A stretch of 64,000 nucleotides of DNA. Origin: JAEUMD01 sp044222395 (GTDB lineage Bacteria; Pseudomonadota; Alphaproteobacteria; Rhizobiales; Hyphomicrobiaceae). The position numbers and the translations under genes are program-made. Below, piece after piece: positions 1 through 9,081 of this stretch. Below the pieces are notes generated by a model. It made no database searches and was not told where the DNA came from. It worked only from the letters and a program-made list of their open reading frames with translations. The DNA is taken from the NCBI GenBank assembly GCA_044222395.1, contig JBGANK010000014.1:8616-72615 (forward strand). Direction: 5' to 3'. How positions within the stretch are numbered: the stretch's first letter is position 1; every line of letters starts with the position of its first letter.

Positions 1-2240
1 CGCTCACCGACAACATCGTCGATGGCAAGATCGTGCCTCCTGCCGGCGTCGTTCGCCGCGATGACGACGATCCCTATCTCGTGGTTGCCGCCGACAAGGG
101 CACGGCGACATTTTCCGACTATGCCAATGCGATCTCCGAGAAGCACGGCTTCTGGCTGGGCGACGCATTCGCGTCCGGCGGCTCGGCGGGCTACGATCAC
201 AAGAAGATGGGCATCACCGCGCGCGGTGCCTGGGAAGGCGTCGAGCGCCACTTCCGCGAGATGGATCACGACATCCAGTCGAGGCCGTTCACGGTGGCCG
301 GCATCGGCGATATGTCAGGCGACGTGTTCGGCAACGGCATGCTGTTGTCCCGGCACATCCGGCTCGTCGCCGCCTTCGACCATCGCGACATCTTCATCGA
401 TCCCGATCCCGAAATCGAAACCTCCTTCGCCGAGCGCGAACGCTTGTTCCAGCTGCCGCGTTCCAGCTGGCAGGACTACGACAAGACCCAGCTGTCATTA
501 GGCGGCGGTATCTTTTCCAGGGGCCTGAAGTCGATCGCACTGACGCCTCAGATACGCACCCTGCTGAATCTCGATCAGGACAGGGCCACACCCAGCGAGG
601 TGATGCGCGCAATACTGGCAGCCAACGTCGATTTGTTCTGGTTCGGCGGCATTGGCACCTACGTACGCGGCGACCACGAGACTGATGCTGACGTCGGCGA
701 TCGCGGCAACGATGCCATTCGCATCCCCGCCGCACGCTTCGGCGCCAGAGTTGTCGGCGAAGGCGCCAATCTCGGCCTGACGCAGCGCGCGCGCATCGAC
801 TTCGCCCGGCGTGGCGGGCGTCTCAACACCGACTTCATCGACAATTCCGCCGGCGTGAATTCCTCCGACCAGGAGGTCAACATCAAGATCGCGCTGGCTC
901 CGGCGACGGCCTCCGGCCGCCTCGATACGTCGACACGCAACACACTTCTTGCGGGCATGACGGAGGATGTCGCCGCCGCCTGCCTGGCCAACAACTACGC
1001 GCAGACCCTGGCCATCAGCCTCGCCGAGCGCCGCGGTGCCTCAGGCATGGCCGACCATCTCCATCTCATCCACGAGCTGGAGCGGCGCGGTCTGCTTCAT
1101 CGGGCATTGGAGGCGCTCCCTGACGATGCCGCGCTGAGCGATCGTCAGGCCGCCGGCAGCGGCTTGACCCGCCCCGAGCTGGCGGTACTGATGAGCTATG
1201 CCAAGCTGGCGCTGTCATATGACCTGATCGCGTCTGGCATTCCCGACAATCCCGCCGTCGCATACGAGCTGTCGAGCTACTTTCCGTCGGCGCTGCAGCA
1301 GTCCTACGCGCAGGACATTGCCGCCCATCCGCTGAAGCGGGAGATCGTCACCACCGCTCTTACCAATCGCATTATCAATCTGGGCGGCATCGATCTGCCC
1401 ACACGACTTGCCGACGATTGGAACCTTGACGTCGATCGCATGGCGCAGGCGACAATGACCGCTCTGGCGGTCCTTGATGCAAGCACGCTGTTCGATCAGA
1501 TCGACGCCTGTGACAACCGCATCCCCGGTGCCCTGCAGTTGCAACTCTACGACGAGGTGCAACGCCAGCTGCGTGCACGTGCGGCCTGGCAGTCCGCCGA
1601 GCACCGCCACATGCCGCCACTCGCCGATGCGATTGTGCGGCAGCGTCACGCCTTCGTGGCCCTCGATGCGAGTTTCGAACGCTGGGCAACTCCGGAACGG
1701 CAACAGCAACGAATGACGGCGGTGCAGGATTGGGTCGCAGCAGGCACGCCACGACCGATAGCCGAAACCTTGGCGCGCAACGCGGCGCTGGCGGAGTCGG
1801 GCGACATCTGTCTAATTGCCGAGTCGCTCCTGGCTGCAAGGAAGAGCAACCTGCCCGCCAGCCCGAATGACATTGAAAGCGCGGCGGCAATATACGCTGT
1901 AATCGGTGACCACCTGCGACTGACTATCTTGAAACAGCGCGCCCGCGAGACGCCCGCCTCCGATCGCTTCGATCGTCTTGCTATCAACAGTGCGCTGGCC
2001 GGATTGGCTGCCAGCCACCGCGCGATGGCCCGTGTCATGCTGCAGGGCAATGGTGGCGATGGTCCTGCGGCGCTGGCGGCGTGGCGCCAGGATGCAGGCG
2101 GGCAAGTCGCGATTGCCACCCGCCGGCTCGCCGACCTCGTCGATAGCGGACCCTTGAGCGTCGCACGCCTGACCGTGGCGGCCGCCGTGGTGCGCGAACT
2201 CGCCGATACGCTGCGTGCGGCGACATCCTCTGCGGCGTGA
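1..2240 (+). CDS. gdhB: NAD-specific glutamate dehydrogenase, large (180 kDa) class, C-terminal part
   Basis: The reading frame is already open at base 3 and runs 745 codons to TGA, so the 5' end lies outside the window. Enzymes of this class are about 1,600 residues and oxidatively deaminate glutamate to 2-oxoglutarate with NAD (EC 1.4.1.2), mainly for amino-acid catabolism. The visible part begins inside the catalytic domain with a nucleotide-binding stretch (DDPYLVVAADKGTA). It continues through VGEGANLGLTQ (about residue 250) and NSAGVNSSDQEVN (about 281-293), both characteristic of the large GDHs. The remaining roughly 400 residues are the helical C-terminal region typical of the class. 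No frame break is seen. The next gene is convergent, 25 bp away. The family call is firm; the N-terminal ACT-like half cannot be examined here. Confidence 0.95.
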   Translation, partial: LTDNIVDGKIVPPAGVVRRDDDDPYLVVAADKGTATFSDYANAISEKHGFWLGDAFASGGSAGYDHKKMGITARGAWEGVERHFREMDHDIQSRPFTVAGIGDMSGDVFGNGMLLSRHIRLVAAFDHRDIFIDPDPEIETSFAERERLFQLPRSSWQDYDKTQLSLGGGIFSRGLKSIALTPQIRTLLNLDQDRATPSEVMRAILAANVDLFWFGGIGTYVRGDHETDADVGDRGNDAIRIPAARFGARVVGEGANLGLTQRARIDFARRGGRLNTDFIDNSAGVNSSDQEVNIKIALAPATASGRLDTSTRNTLLAGMTEDVAAACLANNYAQTLAISLAERRGASGMADHLHLIHELERRGLLHRALEALPDDAALSDRQAAGSGLTRPELAVLMSYAKLALSYDLIASGIPDNPAVAYELSSYFPSALQQSYAQDIAAHPLKREIVTTALTNRIINLGGIDLPTRLADDWNLDVDRMAQATMTALAVLDASTLFDQIDACDNRIPGALQLQLYDEVQRQLRARAAWQSAEHRHMPPLADAIVRQRHAFVALDASFERWATPERQQQRMTAVQDWVAAGTPRPIAETLARNAALAESGDICLIAESLLAARKSNLPASPNDIESAAAIYAVIGDHLRLTILKQRARETPASDRFDRLAINSALAGLAASHRAMARVMLQGNGGDGPAALAAWRQDAGGQVAIATRRLADLVDSGPLSVARLTVAAAVVRELADTLRAATSSAA

Positions 2241-2265
2241 GCGACGCGGGTCTGTTCAGTCGAAC

Positions 2266-2922
2266 TCAGTCGAGCACGATCAGGTGATTGGGCAGCTCGT
2301 TGGGATCGGCAGTCCCTGGCGGGAAGTTCTTGGCGAGGTGCTCGCCGATGCTCGTGATCGCCGATACGAAGCCGTCGGCGGCGCGCCCGGCGCCAATCTT
2401 CGCGGTCAGGTCGTCGACGATATGCTGCCATGTGCCCGGCGGCACCTTGGCGTCGATGCCGATATCCGCAAGTACTTCCGCATACCGCTCCGCGACCGAC
2501 ACGAAGATCAGTACGCCGGTGCGCCCCGATGTCGTGTGCAGGTTCTGCACCAGGAACTGTTCGACCGCGCGATGATGCGCTCTGAGCCGTTTCACCGATC
2601 GCGGCACCAGCCACAGCCGCACGCCTTGCGGCAGCATGATGAGCAGCAGCAGCAGGAACACGAGCAGCTGCACGACATAGATCCACTGCACCGGAAGCCA
2701 GGTAAAATAGATGAAAGGCCAAGGCACCAGCAGCGCCAGCACGGCAGCCCACAGGAACGGCGCATAAAGGTAGCTGTCGCTTTCCGTTGCGATTACGGCG
2801 ACGATCTCGCCCGAGGTCGATTGCTCGGCCCGCACGATGGCGTCGCTGATGCGCCGCTCTTCCTCATGGCTGAAAAGAGCGGTCCCGCGGCGCTCGAATT
2901 GGGTTCGTCGTGCCTCGCCCAT
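2266..2922 (-). CDS. TPM-domain membrane protein, second copy
   Basis: A 218-residue protein with a TPM (TLP18.3/Psb32/MOLO-1, PF04536) fold split by a membrane hairpin. The N-terminal part has SGEIVAVI (about 37-44), followed by two hydrophobic segments at about 54-78 and 79-98. The rest of the domain (about 120-205) includes SGRTGVLIFVSVAERYAEVLADIGID. I chose the ATG at 2922 because GACGAGG lies about 8 bases upstream; a GTG at 2997 overlapping the upstream stop (GTGA) is an alternative. It is the last gene of a leftward set lemA - TPM - TPM, so it probably works with those proteins at the membrane. No biochemical function can be assigned from sequence. The family is often annotated only as TPM domain protein or, loosely, YgcG-like. 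Confidence 0.85.
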   Translation of the reverse strand: MGEARRTQFERRGTALFSHEEERRISDAIVRAEQSTSGEIVAVIATESDSYLYAPFLWAAVLALLVPWPFIYFTWLPVQWIYVVQLLVFLLLLLIMLPQGVRLWLVPRSVKRLRAHHRAVEQFLVQNLHTTSGRTGVLIFVSVAERYAEVLADIGIDAKVPPGTWQHIVDDLTAKIGAGRAADGFVSAITSIGEHLAKNFPPGTADPNELPNHLIVLD

Positions 2923-2993
2923 TGCCCGTACCTCGTCCCTGAACTGCCTTGCGGCACCGCGCCGGCGAACAGCCAGCACAGAGCCGGTCGTCG

Positions 2994-3860
2994 TCACCAG
3001 CTGCCGGAGCTGCCGCCGCCGCCGAAACTGCCGCCGCCGCCGCCAAATCCACCACCGCCGCCGCCGCCCGACCAGCCGCCACCCGACCAGTCGCTGCTGC
3101 CGCCCGGAATGATGATCACGCGATCGTTGAAGCCGCTGCGGCGCCTTTGACCCGGTGGCATGCTGCGCGCCTGCTGGTGCTGCGCGTAGATGATCCACAG
3201 GAAGATCGCCAGCCAGATCGCCAGGATGATGAGCCCCATGTAGTCGGGCTCGCCGCCGCGCCGCGCGCCCTTCGCGCGCTCCTTCACCGCTTCTGCATCG
3301 CCGGTGATGACGTCGGCCATGTCGCGGACGCCGGCGACGATGCCGCCCTGGAAATCGCCACGACGGAAGCGCGGCAGGATGGCATTCTGCACGATCAACG
3401 TGCTCATCGCGTCCGTCAGATGCGGCTCGAGGCCATAGCCCACCTCGATGCGCACCTTGCGCTCGTTGGGCGCCACGATCAAAAGCGCGCCGTTGTTCTT
3501 TCCCTTCTGCCCGATGCCCCAATGCCGGCCCAGCTGATAGCCGTAGTCCTCGATCGGGTAGCCTTGCAGCGACGGCACCGTCACCACAACGATCTGGTCG
3601 GTGGATTTCTGCTCGAGGGCCGCAAGCTGCTCGGTGAGCTGCGCCTCCGTTTGCGCATCGAGCAGCCCGGCCAGATCAACGATCCGGCCGGTCAGCTTGG
3701 GGAATTCCGGTGGTGCGGCAAGTCCCGGCCATGCCGTCAGCAGGGCGATTGCGATCAGCGTTAGCAGCGCGACAAGGCCCGGCCCGACGGCATGGCGGTT
3801 GTTCCGCTCCGCCGACATGCCCGCCGAGCCGCCGATCATGAGCCGCGCGATCGTTCGCAT
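2994..3860 (-). CDS. YgcG-type TPM-domain protein with glycine-rich tail
   Basis: A 288-residue secreted and membrane-anchored protein. A hydrophobic signal or anchor lies at about 26-48 ending in AAP. It is followed by a TPM domain at about 57-185 (LTGRIVDLAGLLD, DQIVVVTVPSLQG, KVRIEVGYGLEPHLTD). A transmembrane segment at about 208-226 comes next, then a low-complexity Gly/Ser tail (about 258-288) ending in GSW, the hallmark of YgcG proteins. The TPM domain faces the periplasm in family members; its role is unclear, with phosphatase-like activity shown for some plant relatives. The second TPM gene follows directly and may be translationally coupled at a GTGA overlap. A later ATG at 3818 is also possible as start. 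Confidence 0.88.
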   Translation of the reverse strand: MRTIARLMIGGSAGMSAERNNRHAVGPGLVALLTLIAIALLTAWPGLAAPPEFPKLTGRIVDLAGLLDAQTEAQLTEQLAALEQKSTDQIVVVTVPSLQGYPIEDYGYQLGRHWGIGQKGKNNGALLIVAPNERKVRIEVGYGLEPHLTDAMSTLIVQNAILPRFRRGDFQGGIVAGVRDMADVITGDAEAVKERAKGARRGGEPDYMGLIILAIWLAIFLWIIYAQHQQARSMPPGQRRRSGFNDRVIIIPGGSSDWSGGGWSGGGGGGGFGGGGGSFGGGGSSGSW

Positions 3861-3922
3861 CAGCGTCGGACCTCATTCCTGTTGTGCCATTGCCGAGGGA
3901 AGGCGGCAGGCACGAGGCTCCG

Positions 3923-4549
3923 TCACTTCTTGGTTCCGAAGTCGACCTTCGGCGTCTTCACTTCTTCCGCCGGAATATCGAACGTCGCCATCTCCAGCGA
4001 GCCCGGATACATCAGCGACTTCCACCAGCGACCAGGGATGGTCTTGAGCTCGGTGTTATACACGCGCACCGAGTTGATGTAGTCACGCCGCGCGACCGAC
4101 AGACGGTTTTCCGTGCCTTCGATCTGGTTCTGCAGGGCGAGGAAGTTCTGGCCCGACTTGATGTCGGGATAACGCTCGACCACCGCGAGCAGGCGGCCAA
4201 GTGCACCCGACAGTTGATTCTGCGCGTCCTGGAAGGTCTTCATCGCGCCGGGATTGGTCAGGATGTCGGTAGGCACCTGCACCTGTGTCGCCTTGGCGCG
4301 CGCCTCGACCACTTCCGTCAGCACGCTCTTCTCCTGGTCCGCAAAGCCCTTCACGGTCTCCACAAGGTTTGGAATGAGATCGGAGCGGCGCTTGTACTGG
4401 TTGAGTACCTCCGACCAGGCTGCCTTCGCCTGCTGCTCGTAGGTCGGGATGTTGTTGATGCCGCATCCCGCGAGCGGCATCGACATCGCGATCACGAGAG
4501 AAAGCGCGAGCGGTCGCAAAACTGCAATCGATGTGTGAGGACGGGCCAT
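3923..4549 (-). CDS. lemA: LemA family lipoprotein
   Basis: A 208-residue LemA protein. The first 28 residues form a lipoprotein signal ending in a lipobox LAGC with Cys29 as the acylated residue, so it should be anchored in the inner or outer membrane. The conserved LemA core is present: NQYKRRSDLIPNLVETVKGF (about 50-69), a long helical region, and a C-terminal RRDYINSVRVYNTELKTIPG block. LemA proteins are extended helical bundles of unsettled function that very often sit next to TPM-domain genes, as here. The start has a GGAGG Shine-Dalgarno about 8 bases upstream and a candidate promoter at 4588-4615. It is the first gene of the leftward lemA-TPM-TPM set. Confidence 0.93.
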   Translation of the reverse strand: MARPHTSIAVLRPLALSLVIAMSMPLAGCGINNIPTYEQQAKAAWSEVLNQYKRRSDLIPNLVETVKGFADQEKSVLTEVVEARAKATQVQVPTDILTNPGAMKTFQDAQNQLSGALGRLLAVVERYPDIKSGQNFLALQNQIEGTENRLSVARRDYINSVRVYNTELKTIPGRWWKSLMYPGSLEMATFDIPAEEVKTPKVDFGTKK

Positions 4550-4587
4550 GGCGCAGGACCTCCGGGGGACAGGGGTTCAATTCAGGT

Positions 4588-4615
4588 GGTATAGGGTCGC
4601 GGCGCAGAAACGCAA
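4588..4615 (-). promoter_or_regulatory. Candidate promoter of lemA
   Basis: On the minus strand TTGCGT (4615-4610) and TATACC (4593-4588) are separated by 16 bases, about 40 bases upstream of the lemA start. The hexamers are imperfect matches to a sigma-70 promoter, so this is a suggestion only. Confidence 0.3.
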
Positions 4616-5156
4616 GCCGCAATCCGTTGGCAGCAATGTGGCGTAGCCTTCGCGATGTGTTGGCAGAGATATTCCACGGCGTTCCAAGACGCATCGGGAA
4701 GCTGCTGGACGCCCAACAGGCGTTTACCAATTGACCCCCCATGTCTTTCGCCGTGAAAGCCACCCCCATTCGCCCTCTGCTCAGCGGGGCCCCGCCGCCT
4801 CGTCCACCGTCTCGCCACGACGAGCGAGCAGCACCAACCGTACTTGTCCCATCGGGCGGCTACGACTGGCGCTTCGCGCAAAACGACGACACGCCGCATC
4901 TTCGATTGATCGAACTCCCATAACGACCGCTTGCTTGGACTTGCATCTCGATAAGCTTCAAAAACTGGCGCCGGTCACTGGCAACATTCGGCCGAACTCT
5001 GATCGCTTGACACTCTGCTGCGATGCCCGGGCCAGCGCTGTCATGGTACCAGCCCGGCGGCAAGCGCCTCGGCCTCGCTTTGGCCGATATTATCTGGTTG
5101 CCCTCGGCTCCCACCGGGGTGAGGATGGAACGGCTGAGGTTGAGGGGCGGGCCACT
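4616..5156. other. Gene-free stretch between lemA and the ParA-like gene
   Basis: About 540 bases between divergent genes. Open frames run through it, including an upstream extension of the ParA frame, but their translations are Arg/Ser/Pro-rich and resemble no protein I recognise. A TTGACA occurs at about 5006 without a convincing -10 partner. I see no RNA gene, repeat or operator. Confidence 0.4.
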
Positions 5157-6041
5157 TTGCGCAAGACCGTCGCGGTAATGAACACGAAGGGCGGCGTCGG
5201 CAAGTCGACGCTGGTACTTGCGCTTGCCGAAACGATGTCGGCATTCCACGGCAAGAATGTGCTGGTCATTGACGCCGATGCGCAGTCGAGCGTCTCCAGC
5301 ATGCTTGTTCCGGTCCAGAGCCTTCACAAGTTGCAGTCGGAGAGCGCCACGCTGGTCGACTACCTGGTGGCAACCGTCCTGCGCGGCGCGGCAGCCACCT
5401 GGACCGATTACGTGGTCCGCGATGTCTCCGACGTCGAGGAGGCGCGCTCCATCTTTCTCATCCCCAGCGACATGCAGTTGACGCTGTTTGAGCGGGAGGT
5501 TTCCCGCGAAAGCCTGCATGCACACCTGCGCCAGGCGATCCGCCGCCTGCTGGCCGAGGTGAGTGCGGTGTTCGATGTCGTGCTGATCGACTGCCCTCCG
5601 GGGCTGTCAGTGCTTACCGAGAGCTGGCTCAGGGAAGCCGATTTCCATCTCTCGCCGACCAAGCCCGACTATGTGTCGCTCTGCGGCCTGGAAGTTTTCC
5701 GCAGGTTCCGCGCGCTCAATCCGGAGATGGGATTTGCCCAGAACCTCGGCGTCATCGTCAACATGAAGGATTCTCACTCCCAATCGGATGCGGAGTACGA
5801 GGCGTGGTTGAAGCAGCAGCCCGAGAACCGATGTTTCACTGCGGCCCTGCCTTATATGCGCGTGCTGCAGGACGCCGCCCGCTACCATCCCGGCCGCTCC
5901 TACATGGCCAAGTATCCGGGCGAGGCCGGCCGCTCCGTCCGCAGTGTCACCGACGAACTCGTCACCCGTTTGGTACTTGAAGGGGAAAAGCCGCCAGTTG
6001 CGGTCGCTGCAGGTGAACACCGAGCGGACACTGCGCAATAG
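5157..6041 (+). CDS. ParA-family P-loop ATPase (orphan)
   Basis: A 294-residue ParA/MinD-type ATPase. It shows a deviant Walker A (KGGVGKST, residues 11-18), a Walker A' motif VLVIDADAQSS with Asp39 and Asp41, and a Walker B VLIDCPPG at about 142-149. The frame is open upstream, but normal family members begin a few residues before NTKGG. TTG 5157 gives that N terminus (MRKTVAVMN) and has GAGGGG nine bases upstream. An ATG at 5178 would remove the first beta strand. No ParB-like partner or parS-like repeat is seen nearby, and MipZ-specific sequence (NEKGGAGKST) is absent. It could position a protein or complex in the cell, but the cargo is unknown. It ends 57 bases before a tRNA gene on the other strand. 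Confidence 0.85.
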   Translation: MRKTVAVMNTKGGVGKSTLVLALAETMSAFHGKNVLVIDADAQSSVSSMLVPVQSLHKLQSESATLVDYLVATVLRGAAATWTDYVVRDVSDVEEARSIFLIPSDMQLTLFEREVSRESLHAHLRQAIRRLLAEVSAVFDVVLIDCPPGLSVLTESWLREADFHLSPTKPDYVSLCGLEVFRRFRALNPEMGFAQNLGVIVNMKDSHSQSDAEYEAWLKQQPENRCFTAALPYMRVLQDAARYHPGRSYMAKYPGEAGRSVRSVTDELVTRLVLEGEKPPVAVAAGEHRADTAQ

Positions 6042-6098
6042 CGCGCACCACCGCGAACGGTGTCGCGACGCGTCTAACGGCATCGATCCGGAGAGATT

Positions 6099-6173
<75 letters not shown>

Positions 6174-6434
6174 AGTTCCAATAGGGTATTACCGCCACGC
6201 GCGAGCGCAGCGGCCCCGTCTTATTGCGCAACTGGAATTCGATTGCAAGGCCCATCAAGAGCCAGGATGAAGGCCGAAAATCGTCGCCACAACGCGCCGG
6301 AAGGCGGGATGCCCAAGTCGTAGAATAGGCCGATAAACGCAAGCCGAACTGTATCCGTGGCGGGTCGCGGGCTTGCGGTCGAGGAGGCCGCTCGCTAGAC
6401 CGGATGCGACAACCCGGCGGCCTGCCCAGGCCTA

Positions 6435-7022
6435 ATGGATGTCTCCGCCTCGGGCCGCAGGATCATGAACTCATCGCCGCCGCAAAACCACGATCTGCAA
6501 TCTTCCGCGCCCATCACGCGCGCTGAGCTGATGCAGCGATTGTCCGAACTAGGCATCCGAACGGTGACCGTCGACCACGCCCCCGTCTTTACCGTTTCCG
6601 AAAGCGAGACGCTTGAGCGCAAAATTCCAGGCGGACACACCAAGAACCTGTTTTTGAAGGACAATAAGGGTGCCATGTACCTCGTCGTGGCAGCAAGCCA
6701 CACGGCCGTCGACCTCAAGGCGCTGGCCCGTCGGCTGGGTGCCGGCCGCTTCAGTTTCGGCAAGCCAGATCTGCTGATGGAGGTTCTTGGCGTCACCCCT
6801 GGCTCTGTCACCGCCTTTGCCGCCATCAGTGATCGCGATCACAGAGTTTCGGTCGTTGTCGACGACAGGCTGATGCAACACGACACCGTCAATTGTCATC
6901 CGCTCGACAATGCGGCAACGACCAACATTGCGCGCGACGATCTTTTCCGGTTCTTATCCGCCTGCGGTCATGCGCCCCAGGTCATGCCACTGGGTTCAAG
7001 CGAAGATGATCCGACAACGTAA
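6435..7022 (+). CDS. YbaK/ProX-type aminoacyl-tRNA deacylase
   Basis: A 195-residue protein of the YbaK / prolyl-tRNA editing (PF04073) family, closest in appearance to the free-standing ProXp-ala/PrdX group that hydrolyses mischarged Ala-tRNA(Pro). Family features are VDHAPVFTVSESE (about 45-57), a conserved GGHTKNLFLKDNKG (about 67-80), FGKPDLLMEVLGVTPGSVTAFA (about 107-128) and the C-terminal CHPLDNAATTNIARDDLFRFL. The lysine in TKNLFLKD is the residue usually linked to catalysis. Start choice is uncertain: ATG 6435 gives a longer N terminus, and ATG 6465 begins MNSSPPQ; neither has a strong ribosome site. It stands alone between the tRNA and the thioredoxin-like gene. Confidence 0.9.
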   Translation: MDVSASGRRIMNSSPPQNHDLQSSAPITRAELMQRLSELGIRTVTVDHAPVFTVSESETLERKIPGGHTKNLFLKDNKGAMYLVVAASHTAVDLKALARRLGAGRFSFGKPDLLMEVLGVTPGSVTAFAAISDRDHRVSVVVDDRLMQHDTVNCHPLDNAATTNIARDDLFRFLSACGHAPQVMPLGSSEDDPTT

Positions 7023-7111
7023 GCGCCAAATTGGTTCCGCAACAGGTGCGTCGCTTGGGATCGGCATCGAGCCACCCTATATCGCAGAGGGTTGCGAGGA
7101 GGATTGATCAT

Positions 7112-8029
7112 ATGAAACCTGGATCCGCAGGTGCGGCCACAGCAGCCCAGCCTGGCAGCGCCGACCTCATCAAGGATTCCTCGACCACCGGCTTCGCACG
7201 CGATGTCATCGAGGCGTCCAAGTCAGCTCTCGTGCTGGTCGACTTCTGGGCCGAGTGGTGCGGTCCATGCCGAACCCTGGGACCGACGCTCGAGAAGGTG
7301 GTGAAGAGCTACGGCGGCAAGGTGCGCCTGGTCAAGATCGACACCGACGAGCACCAGGCGATTGCCGGACAGATGCGCATCCAGTCGCTGCCCACCGTTT
7401 ACGCCTTCAAGAACGGCAAGCCGCTTGATGGCTTCATGGGCGCTTTGCCCGAAAGCCAGATCCGTGCATTCATCGACCGGCTGTTGGGTGATGATGCCGG
7501 CGACATGCTGCAAGACGCCATGGCCTCCGCCGCCGAGGCCATGGCGGCAGGCGATCTGCAGGGCGCGGCCGAGGTCTATGCGGCTGTGCTCCAGGAAGAC
7601 CAGCAGAATCCGGCGGCGCTCGCTGGTTTGGCGCAGTGCTATCTGAAGAGCGGCGATACAGATCGAGCCGAGCAGACTCTGGCCCTCGTGCCACCCGACA
7701 AGCGCAACACGCCCGCAGTCGAGAGCGTGCGCGCCGCATTGGAGCTCAAGAAGAAGGCGACCGACGCCGGCGATGCCGTCGAGCTCGAAGCAAAGATTGC
7801 TGCCAACCCGGCGGATCATCAGGCCCGCTTCGATTTGGCGATTGCGCTTGCGTCCAAGGGCTTCAAGGCCGAGGCTGTCGACCACTTGATCGAGATCGTG
7901 CGTCGTCAGCGGACTTGGAACGAGGAAGCGGCACGCAAGCAGCTGGTGCAGTTCTTCGATGCCTGGGGGCCAAAGGATCCGGCAACCATCGAGGGCCGCC
8001 GCAAGCTTTCGTCAGTTCTGTTTTCCTGA
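7112..8029 (+). CDS. Thioredoxin-TPR co-chaperone, CnoX/YbbN-like
   Basis: A 305-residue two-part protein. An N-terminal thioredoxin fold carries an intact WCGPC active site (Cys50, Cys53) in VLVDFWAEWCGPCRTLGP and the cis-proline segment SLPTVYAFKNG. The C-terminal half (about 140-300) holds TPR-like helical repeats (GDLQGAAEVYAAVLQ, NPAALAGLAQCYLKSGD, NPADHQARFDLAIALASKG). This is the layout of CnoX/YbbN, a holdase that hands substrates to GroEL or DnaK. E. coli CnoX has lost the redox motif, whereas this protein keeps CGPC and may be redox-active, as reported for Caulobacter CnoX. ATG 7112 follows an AGGAGG at 7097-7102; an in-frame extension upstream is not conserved. The LonB-type gene follows 37 bases downstream. 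Confidence 0.93.
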   Translation: MKPGSAGAATAAQPGSADLIKDSSTTGFARDVIEASKSALVLVDFWAEWCGPCRTLGPTLEKVVKSYGGKVRLVKIDTDEHQAIAGQMRIQSLPTVYAFKNGKPLDGFMGALPESQIRAFIDRLLGDDAGDMLQDAMASAAEAMAAGDLQGAAEVYAAVLQEDQQNPAALAGLAQCYLKSGDTDRAEQTLALVPPDKRNTPAVESVRAALELKKKATDAGDAVELEAKIAANPADHQARFDLAIALASKGFKAEAVDHLIEIVRRQRTWNEEAARKQLVQFFDAWGPKDPATIEGRRKLSSVLFS

Positions 8030-8066
8030 TCCGGCGCTGACGGAGAACCAGGATCGGTGTGCGATC

Positions 8067-8789
8067 ATGACGGGTGCAGCAGAGGAACGAGCCTTGGCAA
8101 GGACAGATCGATATCACGGTCCCGGCGATCTGCCGCGCGAGCTGCCGTTGTTTCCTTTGCGCGGCGCTATTCTCCTGCCCCGCGCGACGCTGCCCCTCAA
8201 CATATTTGAGCCGCGCTACCTGGAATTGATCGATGACGTGATGAGCGGCGGGCGGCTGATCGGCATCATCCAGCCGGACATGCCGGCCGGTTCGCCTGAA
8301 AGCCGGGTCATTGAAAGCCCCAAGGGCAGCGACAGTCCGCTGAAGAACGTCGGCTGCGCCGGCCGCGTCACAACCTATCAGGAGCTCGACGACGGCCGCA
8401 TTCTCGTGACGCTGACCGGCATTGCCCGCTTCGACATGGAGAGCGAACGCAGGTCCGAGAAGCCCTATCGTATCGCCGCCGTCGACTGGGCCCGATACCC
8501 CGGCGACTTCAGCGCCGGCCTGGGCGAGGAATCGGTTGATCGCGAGGCGCTGCTGCGGGTATTGAGGCGCTACCTTGATGCCAATAAGATGCAGGCCGAT
8601 TGGCCCATCATCCTGAAATCGTCGAGCGAGTTCCTGGTCAATGCGCTCGCCGTCATGAGTCCCTACGGCGCGGAGGAGAAGCAGGCCTTGCTCGAAGCGC
8701 CGAGCCTCAAGGTACGCGCCGAGGTTCTGGTTGCCCTTGCCGAGATGGAGATGGCAGCGGGCAGCAGTGGCGGCGGCATGATCCAGTAA
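8067..8789 (+). CDS. Lon N-terminal substrate-binding-domain protein (LonB type)
   Basis: A 240-residue stand-alone LON_substr_bdg (PF02190) protein. The opening LPRELPLFPLRGAILLPRATLPLNIFEPRYLELIDD is diagnostic. The rest has RVTTYQELDDGRILVTLTGIARF (about 107-129) and a helical end with NALAVMSPYGAEEKQALLEAPS. It lacks the AAA and protease domains of Lon, so it is not a protease; such proteins may bind or present substrates. ATG 8067 was chosen because the protein then begins just before the domain; AGGA lies about 13 bases upstream, which is a weak site. In many alphaproteobacteria it sits between a CnoX-like gene and a Trm112-like gene, exactly as here, suggesting a shared operon. Confidence 0.92.
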   Translation: MTGAAEERALARTDRYHGPGDLPRELPLFPLRGAILLPRATLPLNIFEPRYLELIDDVMSGGRLIGIIQPDMPAGSPESRVIESPKGSDSPLKNVGCAGRVTTYQELDDGRILVTLTGIARFDMESERRSEKPYRIAAVDWARYPGDFSAGLGEESVDREALLRVLRRYLDANKMQADWPIILKSSSEFLVNALAVMSPYGAEEKQALLEAPSLKVRAEVLVALAEMEMAAGSSGGGMIQ

Positions 8790-8856
8790 CATCGCCGGCC
8801 GTGCCGAGCACTGCCTGCGTACTCCGCAAACCGCGTCTGGTCCCAAGGGATGCGCA

Positions 8857-9081
8857 ATGACCGATGCAGCAGACAAGCCCCAACGACGCGAGGTTGATCC
8901 GCGCTTGCTGGCACTGCTTGCCTGCCCGGTGACCAAGCGCCCGTTGCGATATGATGTCGAGAGTCAGGAACTGGTGTCGGTGGCCGCGCGACTGGCATTC
9001 CCCATTCGCGATGGCGTTCCGCTGCTGACCATGGATGCGGCGCGCACGCTCGACGACGCCGATCCGGCGGTGAAGCCGTAG
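8857..9081 (+). CDS. Trm112 family protein (YcaR-like)
   Basis: A 74-residue Trm112p-like (PF03966) protein with the family pattern LLALLACPVTKRPLRYD (about 18-34) followed by ELVSVAARLAFPIRDGVPLLTMDAAR (about 38-63). The eukaryotic relative activates methyltransferases; in bacteria the role is little known. The zinc-site cysteines are mostly missing, with only one Cys left, as is usual for bacterial YcaR-type members. AAGGGA lies six bases before the ATG. It is the last gene of the CnoX-LonB-Trm112 group. Confidence 0.9.
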   Translation: MTDAADKPQRREVDPRLLALLACPVTKRPLRYDVESQELVSVAARLAFPIRDGVPLLTMDAARTLDDADPAVKP

